Shown here in pieces: positions 41,984 through 50,804 of a stretch of 64,000 bases of DNA; within the stretch, counting starts at the first letter, position 1, and every line of letters begins with the position of its first letter. Below the pieces are notes generated by a model that saw nothing but the letters and a program-made list of their open reading frames with translations, was not told where the DNA came from and did not search any database. Source of the stretch: VRUE01 sp963817945 (GTDB lineage: Bacteria > Actinomycetota > Thermoleophilia > Solirubrobacterales > 70-9); the NCBI GenBank assembly GCA_963817945.1, contig CAWFQH010000001.1, positions 310,001 through 374,000 of the forward strand, read 5' to 3'. The position numbers and the translations under genes are program-made.

Positions 41984-42975
41984 ACGTCACCTCCCCTGCG
42001 CGCCAGGCGCGAGACGACGAGGTTGAGCGCGATCACGATCAGCAGCAGGACGAAGGCCGCGAAATACGCTTTCTCCGGCGCCAGCCCCTCACCGGCCGGC
42101 GAGTTGTAATAAACGTAGCTGGTCAGCGTGCTGCCGGTTCCGCGCAGGAGGTCGAAGGGGCCGCCATCCCCGCTGGTCTGGATCTGCAGGGTGGCGCCAA
42201 GCAGGACGACGACGATCGCGGTGTCGCCGGCCACGCGCCCCATCCCGAGCGCCGTGCCGGTGCCGATGCCTGGCCGCGCGGCGGGCAGCAGCACGCGCCG
42301 GATCGTCGCCGCTTTGGTCTTGCCGAGCGCGTAGGAGGCCTCGCGGACGTGGCCCGGGACCGAGTGGAGCGCCTCGCGGGAGGCGCCGACGACGAGCGGC
42401 AGCGCGATCAGCGACATCATCGCCGCGGCCGCGATGAAGGAGCGCCCGAGCACCGCGCCCCCTTCGGCGTCGAAGGTGAGGAACCCCAGCCACTGCTGCT
42501 GGAAGAAGACGAGGCCGAACATCGCCAGCACGATGCTGGGCGTGCCGGCGACCACCTCGACGGCGGATTCGACTGCCCGCGCCAGCCCCGCCGGGCGGCC
42601 ATACTCGGTCAGCCAGACGGCGATCGCGACGCCAAGGGGCGCTGCGATCAGGGTCGACATCACCAGCAGCAGAGCGGTTCCGATCAACGGGTCTCGGAAA
42701 CCCCCGCTTTGCGCCTGGTTGAGCGAGGAGGCAGGGCTTTCGAAGAGGAGACCGAGGTCGAAATACTGGGCGCCGCGGTAGGCCATGTAGGCGACGATCG
42801 CGCCGGCGATCGCGACCAGCGCCAGGCCGGCGCCCCAGGCGGCGAAGTAGCCGAGGCGATCGCGCAGCGGCCAGGAGCGGACGCTGTCGCACGGCGCCGT
42901 CGCGACGACTTCACCGCCGATGGGCCTAAAACGGCGCTCGGGCTTCCGTTTTAGGCCCATCGGCGGGGGGGTCAT
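41971..42975 (-). CDS. PstA-like permease (system 2)
   Basis: 334 residues with about six spans and the cytoplasmic loop EASYALGKTKAATIRRVLLPAA. The ATG at 42975 overlaps the pstC2 stop (ATGA), supporting this start. The first ~20 codons lie inside palindrome G, giving an odd Pro/Arg/Lys-rich N-terminus (PPMGLKRKPERRFRPIGG). This could be a hairpin insertion that was kept in frame. Confidence 0.9.
   Translation of the reverse strand: MTPPPMGLKRKPERRFRPIGGEVVATAPCDSVRSWPLRDRLGYFAAWGAGLALVAIAGAIVAYMAYRGAQYFDLGLLFESPASSLNQAQSGGFRDPLIGTALLLVMSTLIAAPLGVAIAVWLTEYGRPAGLARAVESAVEVVAGTPSIVLAMFGLVFFQQQWLGFLTFDAEGGAVLGRSFIAAAAMMSLIALPLVVGASREALHSVPGHVREASYALGKTKAATIRRVLLPAARPGIGTGTALGMGRVAGDTAIVVVLLGATLQIQTSGDGGPFDLLRGTGSTLTSYVYYNSPAGEGLAPEKAYFAAFVLLLIVIALNLVVSRLARRGGDVWAR
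42914..42966. repeat. Perfect inverted repeat G inside the 5' end of pstA2
   Basis: 21-base exact arms (42914-42934 and 42946-42966) with an 11-base loop. In the mRNA this hairpin begins 9 bases after the first base of the pstA2 start codon. It may slow ribosomes or set the ratio of permease subunits. Confidence 0.88.
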
Positions 42976-44015
42976 GGGCGCACCCCGTACCTGCGCATCG
43001 GTTGCTTGGCGACGAAGCCGGCCAGCGAGAGGAACATGCTCGAGACCAGCAACACCGCGGCGAAGGCGAAGAGCGTCTCGCCGAAGGGCACGACCGAGAG
43101 CCCTTCGACGTTCTCGACCAGGGCCGAGGCGAGTGGACGGGTCGGCTCGAGGAAGAAGGTGAAGCCGTCGATCGGGTTCGGCGCGAAGCTGGCCGAGCCG
43201 GCGACCATCGAAAGCATGATCGCCTCGCCGAGAGCCCGCGCCGTCGCCAGCACCGCCGCGGCGACGATCGCCGGGCGAGCGGTGCGCACGGCGATCGTCC
43301 AGGTCACGCGCCAGCGGTTAACCCCCAACGCCGCCGCGCCCTCGGTCCAGCTGCGCGGCACCGCCCGCAGTGCGTCGACGACGATCGCGATCATGATCGG
43401 CACGATCATCACCGTGAGGATGAGGATGCCGACGCCGAGGCTGGAGCCGTCGAGCTGGACAACGTTGGCGACCGATTCCTTGCGCTCGATGCTGATCAAG
43501 TGCTCGGCGACCCAGGGGACGATGACGAGGATGCCGATCAACCCGTAGACGACCGAGGGCACCGCGGCCAGCAGCCGCACAACCGGCTCCAGCACCCGGT
43601 TCACCTGTGGCGGCGCGAACTCGACGATGAAGATCGCGGCGAAGAGGGCAAAGACGAGGCCGATCGCGACCGCCCCCGCGGTGACAACGAAGGTGCCCCA
43701 GATCAGAGGCCAGGCGCGCAGATGGTAGACGTAGTCGGCGGGGCTGGCGGGTGAGGCGAAGATGTCCTCCAGCTGCAGGTCGACGTCGCCGCCGGAGGCG
43801 AACCAGGCGAGGCCGTTGTGGGCGAAGGAGGGCCACGCCTTGTCGAAGACGAAGACGACCATGCCCACGATCAAAGCCAGCACCAGGCAGGCGACCGCGC
43901 CGAGGATCTTCTCGACGCGGGCGTCCGACCAGAATCCGGCGCTGGCGGGGGCGGTGCCCGCTCCCCGGGGGGCGCGGCGCCCCGGCAGGCGGGCGGCGAT
44001 CCCCGATGCATCCAC
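42972..44015 (-). CDS. PstC-like permease (system 2)
   Basis: 347 residues with about six spans, including GVNRWRVTWTIAVRTARP as the cytoplasmic loop and TARALGEAIMLSMVAG as the PstC-type helix. The N-terminal ~30 residues are basic and cytoplasmic. The GTG at 44015 overlaps the pstS2 stop by one base. Confidence 0.92.
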   Translation of the reverse strand: MDASGIAARLPGRRAPRGAGTAPASAGFWSDARVEKILGAVACLVLALIVGMVVFVFDKAWPSFAHNGLAWFASGGDVDLQLEDIFASPASPADYVYHLRAWPLIWGTFVVTAGAVAIGLVFALFAAIFIVEFAPPQVNRVLEPVVRLLAAVPSVVYGLIGILVIVPWVAEHLISIERKESVANVVQLDGSSLGVGILILTVMIVPIMIAIVVDALRAVPRSWTEGAAALGVNRWRVTWTIAVRTARPAIVAAAVLATARALGEAIMLSMVAGSASFAPNPIDGFTFFLEPTRPLASALVENVEGLSVVPFGETLFAFAAVLLVSSMFLSLAGFVAKQPMRRYGVRP

Positions 44016-44827
44016 TAGCGCAGGGGCACCCAGTTGCTGGCGATCAGCGACAGCGCCGTGGGGTTGCTGCGCGCGAAGTTGATGAATGCCTTGGCCACTC
44101 CGGTCGCGGTGCCGCGGCTGACGAGGTAGAAGTTACGACTGCCGGCGTACTGGCCCGACTTTGCGTTGCGCAGCGTGCAGGGCACACCCTGGTAAGGGAC
44201 GGCGTGCAGCCCTTGGGCGAAATGGAAAGACGCGTACCCGATCGCGTTGGGATCCGATTTGATCGTCTGCGCCTGTAGGCCGTTGGAGGATTTGGTCGTT
44301 GCGCTGCCGGCGACGCGCAGGGTCTGGCCCATGAAGATGTTCTGGAAGGCGTCCTGGGTACCGGAGGCCGCGGTGCGGACGACCAGGTCGATCGGGCCGC
44401 TCGCGGTCGCGCCCGGCACCTGGCTCCAGCTGCGAACCCGCCCGGAGAAGATGTCCTGGATCTGCGTCTGGCTGAGGCTGGCGATGCGGTTGCTGGGATT
44501 GGTCACGATGCAGACTGCGTCGCGGGCGACTTTGTTGAAGACGATGCCGCCCGGGTCGGCCGCTTTCGGGTCGCGGGAGGACATGCCCAAGGTGACGCGG
44601 CCGCGGGAGACGTCGGTGATGCCGATGTCGGACCCTCCCTGCAGGATCACGAACTTGACTTTGCCTTTGTACTGGGGCTGCTTGACGAAGGCCTTGGCGA
44701 GCTTGGTGGCAAGCGGAGCGACCGAGGTCGATCCGCTCATCGTGATCGTGGCTGCAGTGGCGGCTGGCGCGGTCGCCGCGACCAAGGCGGCGACCAGGGC
44801 GACGGCCAGGGAACGGCTGAAGGTCAT
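44015..44827 (-). CDS. PstS-like periplasmic binding protein (system 2)
   Basis: 270 residues with a Sec signal peptide (cut near ATAATI) and no lipobox. Phosphate-loop-like segments ITMSGSTSVAPLATK, GGSDIGITDVSRG and RTAASGTQDAF keep the Ser/Thr anion ligands of PstS. AGGAG lies 7 bases before the ATG. It leads the operon pstS2-C2-A2-B2 and four accessory genes. Probably binds phosphate or a similar oxyanion. Confidence 0.9.
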   Translation of the reverse strand: MTFSRSLAVALVAALVAATAPAATAATITMSGSTSVAPLATKLAKAFVKQPQYKGKVKFVILQGGSDIGITDVSRGRVTLGMSSRDPKAADPGGIVFNKVARDAVCIVTNPSNRIASLSQTQIQDIFSGRVRSWSQVPGATASGPIDLVVRTAASGTQDAFQNIFMGQTLRVAGSATTKSSNGLQAQTIKSDPNAIGYASFHFAQGLHAVPYQGVPCTLRNAKSGQYAGSRNFYLVSRGTATGVAKAFINFARSNPTALSLIASNWVPLR

Positions 44828-44994
44828 GAATCGCTCCTGGTGGCGGGTTCGACGTACGATGTCAGTGTCGAGTCGGCCGCCTCTCCGAAGGTGAATGCGA
44901 CGTAACTGAGTGGAGAAAAAATGGTTACGTCCGGTAACAAAATCTTTTCATCTGCGACACAGCTCGTTTACCGGATCGACACCTTGGCTTGACG
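44828..44994. promoter_or_regulatory. Divergent promoter region with GTTAC motifs
   Basis: 167 bases between pstS2 and the winged-helix gene. GTTAC-GTCCG-GTAAC (44924-44938) is an inverted repeat. A further GTAAC lies at 44902, and a GTTTAC occurs at 44966. An A-run (44915-44921) lies between. Good operator candidates for the adjacent winged-helix protein; not proven. Confidence 0.5.
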
Positions 44995-45342
44995 ATGCTT
45001 TGGGACATGTCGCAGCTCTCGTCCTCGTCGAAGCGGCCGCGCCAGATCGGCAACATCGAGATCCGGCCGGGCGAGTTCCAGGTGCTAATCGACGGCGAGC
45101 GCGTCGGCCTCACCGTACGCGAGTTCGAGCTCTTCCTCCTGCTTGCCGAACGGCTCGACAGCGTCGTCCAGCGGCCCGAGATCTACGCCCTGATGTGGGG
45201 CGGGGAGATGCCGCGCCGCGACCGCTCGGTCGACGTCCTGATCCGCCGGGTCCGGGCCAAGCTCGAGCGCATCGCCCCCGATTGGCGCTACATCCATACC
45301 CACTTCGGCATCGGCTATCGCTTCAGCCCGGAAGAGGCGTAG
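44995..45342 (+). CDS. Stand-alone PhoB-type winged-helix DNA-binding protein
   Basis: About 115 residues with only the OmpR/PhoB effector domain: GLTVREFELFLLLAERLD, RSVDVLIRRVRAKLE and YIHTHFGIGYRF. No receiver domain precedes it; the frame before has no room for one. The end is strikingly like that of the regulator at 35.7 kb, so the two are probably paralogs. Start at ATG 44995, TTG 44989 or ATG 45007. Divergent from pstS2 and convergent with the 45.3-60.7 kb block, so it likely controls one or both. Without a receiver it may be constitutive or controlled by another input. Confidence 0.85.
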   Translation: MLWDMSQLSSSSKRPRQIGNIEIRPGEFQVLIDGERVGLTVREFELFLLLAERLDSVVQRPEIYALMWGGEMPRRDRSVDVLIRRVRAKLERIAPDWRYIHTHFGIGYRFSPEEA

Positions 45343-45349
45343 CAACGCC

Positions 45350-46078
45350 CTATTTCAGCTCACCCGCTTTTCCCTGTGCCAGGTTGAAGGCGCAGCGAAA
45401 GTTCTCCGGCTGCCCGATCGGCTTGCCGCCGGCGAAGCCGCCCTGGTCGCCGTTGTCGTAGACGGTGACGTAGTGCAGCGTTTCCGGCGAGGGGTCGGCC
45501 GGCAGCGGCGCCGGGTCGGGCTCGCCCGCCCTCGGGTCGCCGCGGGAGATGTCGCTGACCCCCTGCGAGCCGGCGGCACGGCCGCCAGAGGCGATGGTCG
45601 TCAGCGAAGCGCTCATCTCGCGCCGGTCCTTGAGCCCGTCGCTGGCGTCGACGTCAGTAGAGGCGGTCACCTCGTTGTCGTCGACGCGGCCAGCCAGCTT
45701 CACCCGCGAGGCGGCGCCGATCAGCTGCGCCGCGGTTGGCAGGTAGCCGCCGAGTGAGGCGCACTTGCGGGTTGCGAAGAAGAAGTCAGCCTTGCCAACC
45801 TCGTCCTTTTCGAGCGGATAGGGGTTGGTCATCATGCAAACCGTCCCGATCTTCACCGTCTCCGGCGAGCAGCGGTCGAAGACCTGCGGCGGCAGGACGC
45901 TGGCCGGGAACTTCTTCTTCGCGTTGAGCCGCAGCACGCCGAACTTGCGCGGCTTCAGACTCGGGCCCGGCAGCTTCTTGGCGGCGATCGATTCGGCGAC
46001 CCCCGGCAGGACGTAGGCGCCGAGCGCGAGGGCGAGGGCGGTCCAGGCGACGATGCCAGTGATCCTGGGGCTCTTCAT
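45350..46078 (-). CDS. Secreted FGE/C-type-lectin-like fold protein
   Basis: 242 residues with an N-terminal signal or anchor (about 8-28). Four to five cysteines follow. RKCASLGGYLPTAAQL and the final PENFRCAFN are typical corners of the formylglycine-generating-enzyme/lectin fold (usually CxxLGGRLPTEAEWE and GFRCA). The tryptophans and catalytic cysteines of true FGE are not seen, so a binding role is more likely. The ATG overlaps the stop of the giant surface gene (ATGA). Last gene of the block. Confidence 0.7.
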   Translation of the reverse strand: MKSPRITGIVAWTALALALGAYVLPGVAESIAAKKLPGPSLKPRKFGVLRLNAKKKFPASVLPPQVFDRCSPETVKIGTVCMMTNPYPLEKDEVGKADFFFATRKCASLGGYLPTAAQLIGAASRVKLAGRVDDNEVTASTDVDASDGLKDRREMSASLTTIASGGRAAGSQGVSDISRGDPRAGEPDPAPLPADPSPETLHYVTVYDNGDQGGFAGGKPIGQPENFRCAFNLAQGKAGELK

Positions 46079-49000
46079 CTGCGACTCCTTCGTTGTCGTT
46101 CTTCGCTGACTTCGCCTTTCTTTGCGCTATCCGCAGCAAAAGACGAACTCACGGGAGAGGTCGAGGCGGAGGCCGGAGCGGAGGTCGAGACAGTGGCCGG
46201 TGCGGCAAGCGGGCGAGAACGGCGGCGGGCGCCGGGGCCGCCGCGCACCGAGGCCGCGCCGATCGCGGCGATCAGGACCAAGCCGAGCAGGTAGGGAGGG
46301 ACGGTCGAACCGGACTCGGGGCCCGACCATCTTGCCTGGAGGGACTCGCGGCCTTCGTAGCGTGAGAAGGCTTTCGATTCCTCGATCGCCGCCTCCTCTT
46401 CGCGCTTTTCCTCGACTTGGTAGGTGCGGGCGGGAGCCCCACCCGGGGGCAGCGGCCGCACAATCGGCGGTGGCGGCGGTGGCACTATCGCCGGCACGGC
46501 AGCCACCGTGAGGCCGGTGGCGATCGGCAGGAAGGGATCGGGGGGCGAGGGCGGCGAGGGCTGTGGCGACGGCGGGGGCGCCGGGGGCGCGGCCGGCGGG
46601 GGCGATGGCGGGGGTGGCGCCAGCTCGACCGGCGGGCTCGCCGGCGGCGAGCCCGGAGGAGGCGGCGGCGCCGGCGGTACCGCCGTGGAGCTCGCCCGCT
46701 TGAAGCGGTCCGGCCGCAACGGCCGGGTACCGCACGGTCGCTGCACGCTGCCGTCCAGCACCCGCACCTGTTCGGAGTAGGAGAAGCCACCGGCACTGAC
46801 CGTGACGGTGGTGGTGCCGGCGTTGAAGGGACAGAGCAGGCCCGACGTGTTGTCGGTGACGACCTTGTCGTTGGCGTCGAGGTAGGGCTTGCGCAGGTTG
46901 GTCGAGGCCGGGTCCTGGCGGACGAAGTCGGCGATGTCGGGGTCAGAGGAGACGAAGCTGTACTCGGGCACGATGCGCGCCGCGCAGCCAGCGATCACGC
47001 ACTGGTTGGGCGGGAACAGCGTGTAGGGGTCGCCACCGGCCGGATTCGGGTTTCCCGATCCGGCCGCGGCGCGTCCCCAGCGGTCGCCGCCGCGCGGGCG
47101 GCGACCGAGGCCGCGGAAGAGCGCCGGCCGCGAGCGGCGCACCAGGGTGCCGTCGGTCGCCTCCAGCGAGAGGTCTTCGATCACCGGGATCAGACGCGCC
47201 GCGATGGGGGCGACGTTGCTGCCCGCCGCCGGCTGCCCGATCTCGAGCAGGAGCACGCCGCTGTCGCCGAAGAGCGCGTCGGAGGCGCTCTGCCCCACGG
47301 CGCCGGAGATCTCCGAGCGGTAGCCGAGCGTGCCGATCCCGTAGCTGGGAATGGTCTGCGCGGCGCCTGCGGGGATCCGCATCGTCCGGTTCTCCTCGGG
47401 CCGGTCGAAGAGGTAGGCGGAGGCGCCGCCGGCGACCAGCGCCTGCGCCACCTCGGTCCCGTCTTCGGCCACGTTCAGCTTCGGCGTGAAGCTGGTGTTG
47501 AGGCTGCGGTTGCCCATCACGACCGCCGGGATGCCCTCGACGCGGGCGTCCGCCAGTACCGCTTCCAGCCAGGGGAGCTGCGGCTCCAACGGGTTCTGGT
47601 GGGGGTCCGAGGCGGCGAGCGAGCCGAGCGAGTTGTCGATCACGATCACGCGCACGGTGCCCTCCGGGCCCTGGCTGTCGAAGGCGTAGTGGGTGCGGGC
47701 GCCGGGGCCGGATGCGGCGCCGGGGACGCCGGCGGTCGAGATCCCGGCCGGCGCCGGGCCGCTCCCGAGCGGGGCGGCGAACGCGGCGAAGGCGTCCCGG
47801 AAGGCGACGGCGCCGGCGTCGTTGGAGGCGTCGCCCGAGCCGAGCGCCGGATACACGGGAAGCCCTGGCGCGCCGGCGAGCAGCGCCGCGAAGCGGGTGG
47901 CGTCGGCCGGCCCCAGGCCGCTCGCGACCCGGTTGCCGGTGTAGAGGAGGGCGCGCGGACCGCCGCCCCCCTGCATCGCGGCGACTGCCCGCAGCGCCGC
48001 GCCCAGGGTCTGGTCCGGGCCGATGCCGTGCGGCGCCAGCTCGGCGCAGGTGCTCTCGCACTGAGCGTGCCCGCCGACGGCGAGGCGGATCGGCCCGGCC
48101 GGCATCGGCACCGCCTCGCGACCGACCGCCGGCGGGACCGCGCCGCCGCCGTAGCGGAAGACCGCCGCCGTCCGCACCCTTTCGCGGATCGCACGACCAC
48201 CGCTGTCGCGGGAGGAGGAGCCGCGGCCGGCGGCATCGGCGTCGCCGCTCCAGCCGCCGACCGCCCAGCCGCTGCCCGAGGCGTCGAGCAGCAGCGAGAG
48301 AACCGGGTCGCTCTTCAGCGGTCGGTCGCTGCCGGCGGACGAGAAGGCGGTCCGCTGCTCGTCGACCCAGCCGCTCGCGGTCTCGCGCAGAAGGTAGCCG
48401 TCGCCGGGGAAGCCGAAGGGCGGCTGGATCGGTGGCGGCACGGTCGGGTCGGGTTCCGGCAGGTCGTCGGCGAGTGGGTAAGTGAGCTGGGGGACGACCG
48501 AGACGATCGCCCGTACGGCGCCCCCTTCGCGCACGGCGGCGGCGGCGATCGCGGTCGAGCCCGGCAGCGGCTGGTCGGAGAAGCGCCAGGGAGCGCCGGG
48601 ACCGTCGCGCTCGATGACTATGTCGCGGCCGGCGGCGACGGCGCCGCCGTCAAGCAGCCCGGCCACCGCGAGCAGGCGCGGGTTGCTGCCGCGGACTCCG
48701 TCGAGGAGCGCCTGCGCGGAGGCATCGACCCGCCAGCTGCCGCCGTCGTTGACGAGCAGATCGCCGCCACCGGCGACGATCGCCTGGCTGCCGGCGAAGG
48801 CGATCGAGGAGAGGTCGGCCGTCTCGTACCCAGGCGGCAGCGCCTGCTGGTCCCAGCTCTTGCCGTAGGAGAGCAGAACCCCGTTGCGGCCCACCGCATA
48901 GCCGCGCGAGGGGTCGGCCGAATCGAAGGCGACGTCCATCAGATTGCCCTCGAACCCGATCGGCACGCCCGGGTCGGCCACCCAGAGGTCGTCGGCCGCG

Positions 49001-50634
49001 TTCCACATCCACATCGCCCCGCGGTCGCCGACCGCGTGGGCGCGCGAGCGCTCCGGCCAGGCGACCCCGCGCAGGGTCGCCCGGTTGACGCTGCCGCTGG
49101 AGCTGAGCAGGAACTCGCGCTGCCAGCCGCGGCCGGGCTCGTAGCGCAGGACCGTGCCGTCGGCGCCGACGGCGAGAGCCTCGGAGCCGGGGGCGCCGGG
49201 AGCGGCTCCCGGCGCGCCGGTGACATCGGCGAGCGGTGCGCGGGCGGCAACCGGCCACGGTTGCAGGCGCGCCGGCGACGTTTTCATCGAGATCTCGACC
49301 GGGCCCTCGAGCCAGCCGCTGTCGGCGCCGGCGAAGGCGCCGCTGGGACGGAAGTTGGCGCCGGCGCCCGGCAGGCGGGCGAACTCCCCCGCCTCGAAGC
49401 GCAGGTAGGTGCCGCGGTTGCTGTCCTCGCCGCCGCCTGGATCGAGCGGGTTGGTGACGATGCGAGTGCCGAACGCTCCTCCCGACCAGGCGAAGCTGCG
49501 GTAGCCGAGCTGGCGGGAGAACTTGATCCCGAGGCGGCCGCTGGCACAGAGGGCGGCGTCGCACCAACTGCCGGTCACCGCATCGGCGCCACTGTCGAAG
49601 AAGAGCGTGACGTCCTGTTCGGCTTCGGCGATCGTCGCCGTCAGGTCGATCCAGGCGCCGTCGGCGGTGACGGTGAGCGGCTGCGCCGCGCCGCCGATCG
49701 GAGCCGTGCCGGCGATCTGCGCCGCCGGTTCGTCGCGCTCGGCGAAGACGGTGCCGCCGAGCGGCCGTTCGACCCAGCGCGGGCCTTCCGGGGTCGAGGT
49801 CCGCTCGAGCAGCACGAACGAGCGGGTCGAGGTTTCCTCGTCCGGCACGGCGAGCGCCCAGGCGTTGCCGAGGCCGGTGGCGTCGAGCGCCACGATGCGA
49901 AACTCGGCCACCGAGTCGAAGGGGACGGCGACCGGCTCGCGGCTCCAGTCGCCGTCGCCGTAGCGCAGGATTCCCTCGACGACTTTGCGCCCCTGCGGCG
50001 CGAACAGCAAGCCGGTGCCGCCGGGCTCGTCGAAGGCGGCTACCGCGACGGCCCCCTGTCCCTGGTCGCTGGCCAGGCTCTCGGCCGGCAGCCCGCTTTC
50101 GGTCCCCAGCAGGACCCCGGGCGGCGGGCCCTCGATCAGCCGCCAGGCCGCGCCGGGGTCGCGATGGATAACGACGATCTGTTCGCCAGGGGGCCGGCGC
50201 AGGTCGCGGCCCACGAGCACGCCGCCTCCCTCCCTGGTGATGCGGGCGGAGAGGCGGTTGACGATCGAGGGCCCCCGGTAGGGCTGTCCGACCTCGTCGC
50301 GCGGCAGCTCGAACACCTGCCAGCCGTTCGCGTCGGTGTGGCGAAGGAATGCCAGCTGGGGATCGACCGGCCCACTCGGGGGAGCGAACTCCAGCGAACG
50401 GGTCCCGACGCGGACGGCCCCGACGCTCAGCGGCAGCTGCCGGTAGCCCCACGCCTCGCCGAGGGCGCCGGCTGGCGCCGAGCCCATCAAGGTCATCGCC
50501 GCGTCGGCCGGGCCGAGCAGCGGCAGCGGCCCCACCCCCGGCGCCGCGGTCTCCCCTCGGTCGGGCGCGGCCACGGCCAGGAGGACGGCGAGCAAGGAGG
50601 CGAAGACGAGCGCGTGGCGGATGCGGCCGCTCAT
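46075..50634 (-). CDS. Giant surface protein: propeller, degenerate phosphoesterase, Ig-like, anchor
   Basis: About 1519 residues. A signal peptide (1-30) leads to a long propeller-like region (about 60-830) with recurring GYAVGRNG, AVGDRGAMW and GWAVGGWSG motifs. Next is a calcineurin-like region (about 844-1180), but its metal motifs are altered (LAVGGHAQC, LLYTGNRV, VVMGNRSLN, LFDRPEENR), so catalysis is doubtful. A BIG2-like Ig domain (about 1208-1298), a Pro-rich stalk (1315-1378) and one C-terminal span (about 1445-1463) with an Arg-rich tail follow. The ATG at 50634 has GGAG upstream. Likely cell-surface anchored and reaching through the wall. Confidence 0.8.
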   Translation of the reverse strand: MSGRIRHALVFASLLAVLLAVAAPDRGETAAPGVGPLPLLGPADAAMTLMGSAPAGALGEAWGYRQLPLSVGAVRVGTRSLEFAPPSGPVDPQLAFLRHTDANGWQVFELPRDEVGQPYRGPSIVNRLSARITREGGGVLVGRDLRRPPGEQIVVIHRDPGAAWRLIEGPPPGVLLGTESGLPAESLASDQGQGAVAVAAFDEPGGTGLLFAPQGRKVVEGILRYGDGDWSREPVAVPFDSVAEFRIVALDATGLGNAWALAVPDEETSTRSFVLLERTSTPEGPRWVERPLGGTVFAERDEPAAQIAGTAPIGGAAQPLTVTADGAWIDLTATIAEAEQDVTLFFDSGADAVTGSWCDAALCASGRLGIKFSRQLGYRSFAWSGGAFGTRIVTNPLDPGGGEDSNRGTYLRFEAGEFARLPGAGANFRPSGAFAGADSGWLEGPVEISMKTSPARLQPWPVAARAPLADVTGAPGAAPGAPGSEALAVGADGTVLRYEPGRGWQREFLLSSSGSVNRATLRGVAWPERSRAHAVGDRGAMWMWNAADDLWVADPGVPIGFEGNLMDVAFDSADPSRGYAVGRNGVLLSYGKSWDQQALPPGYETADLSSIAFAGSQAIVAGGGDLLVNDGGSWRVDASAQALLDGVRGSNPRLLAVAGLLDGGAVAAGRDIVIERDGPGAPWRFSDQPLPGSTAIAAAAVREGGAVRAIVSVVPQLTYPLADDLPEPDPTVPPPIQPPFGFPGDGYLLRETASGWVDEQRTAFSSAGSDRPLKSDPVLSLLLDASGSGWAVGGWSGDADAAGRGSSSRDSGGRAIRERVRTAAVFRYGGGAVPPAVGREAVPMPAGPIRLAVGGHAQCESTCAELAPHGIGPDQTLGAALRAVAAMQGGGGPRALLYTGNRVASGLGPADATRFAALLAGAPGLPVYPALGSGDASNDAGAVAFRDAFAAFAAPLGSGPAPAGISTAGVPGAASGPGARTHYAFDSQGPEGTVRVIVIDNSLGSLAASDPHQNPLEPQLPWLEAVLADARVEGIPAVVMGNRSLNTSFTPKLNVAEDGTEVAQALVAGGASAYLFDRPEENRTMRIPAGAAQTIPSYGIGTLGYRSEISGAVGQSASDALFGDSGVLLLEIGQPAAGSNVAPIAARLIPVIEDLSLEATDGTLVRRSRPALFRGLGRRPRGGDRWGRAAAGSGNPNPAGGDPYTLFPPNQCVIAGCAARIVPEYSFVSSDPDIADFVRQDPASTNLRKPYLDANDKVVTDNTSGLLCPFNAGTTTVTVSAGGFSYSEQVRVLDGSVQRPCGTRPLRPDRFKRASSTAVPPAPPPPPGSPPASPPVELAPPPPSPPPAAPPAPPPSPQPSPPSPPDPFLPIATGLTVAAVPAIVPPPPPPIVRPLPPGGAPARTYQVEEKREEEAAIEESKAFSRYEGRESLQARWSGPESGSTVPPYLLGLVLIAAIGAASVRGGPGARRRSRPLAAPATVSTSAPASASTSPVSSSFAADSAKKGEVSEERQRRSRR

Positions 50635-50689
50635 CCGATGCCGCTCCAACGGGAGATCCGATCGACCTGCGGGGGAATTGATGTCGCAC

Positions 50690-50771
50690 GGCCCCTTCGG
50701 GGCCTTGGCGACGAAGCTCGTGCACGGCTTCGTCGCGCACCAGATTGCACCGAGAGCAAAGCTCTCGGTGC
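50690..50771 (-). terminator. Three tandem hairpins before the giant gene
   Basis: GGCCCC-TTC-GGGGCC (50690-50704), GCGACGAAGC/GCTTCGTCGC (50708-50717 and 50727-50736) and GCACCGAGAGC-AAA-GCTCTCGGTGC (50747-50771). They fill most of the space between the frameshifted propeller gene and the giant gene. May end or attenuate the transcript. Confidence 0.65.
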
Positions 50772-50804
50772 TCAATTCACGCGAGGGGACATCGGCTCCC
50801 CGCC

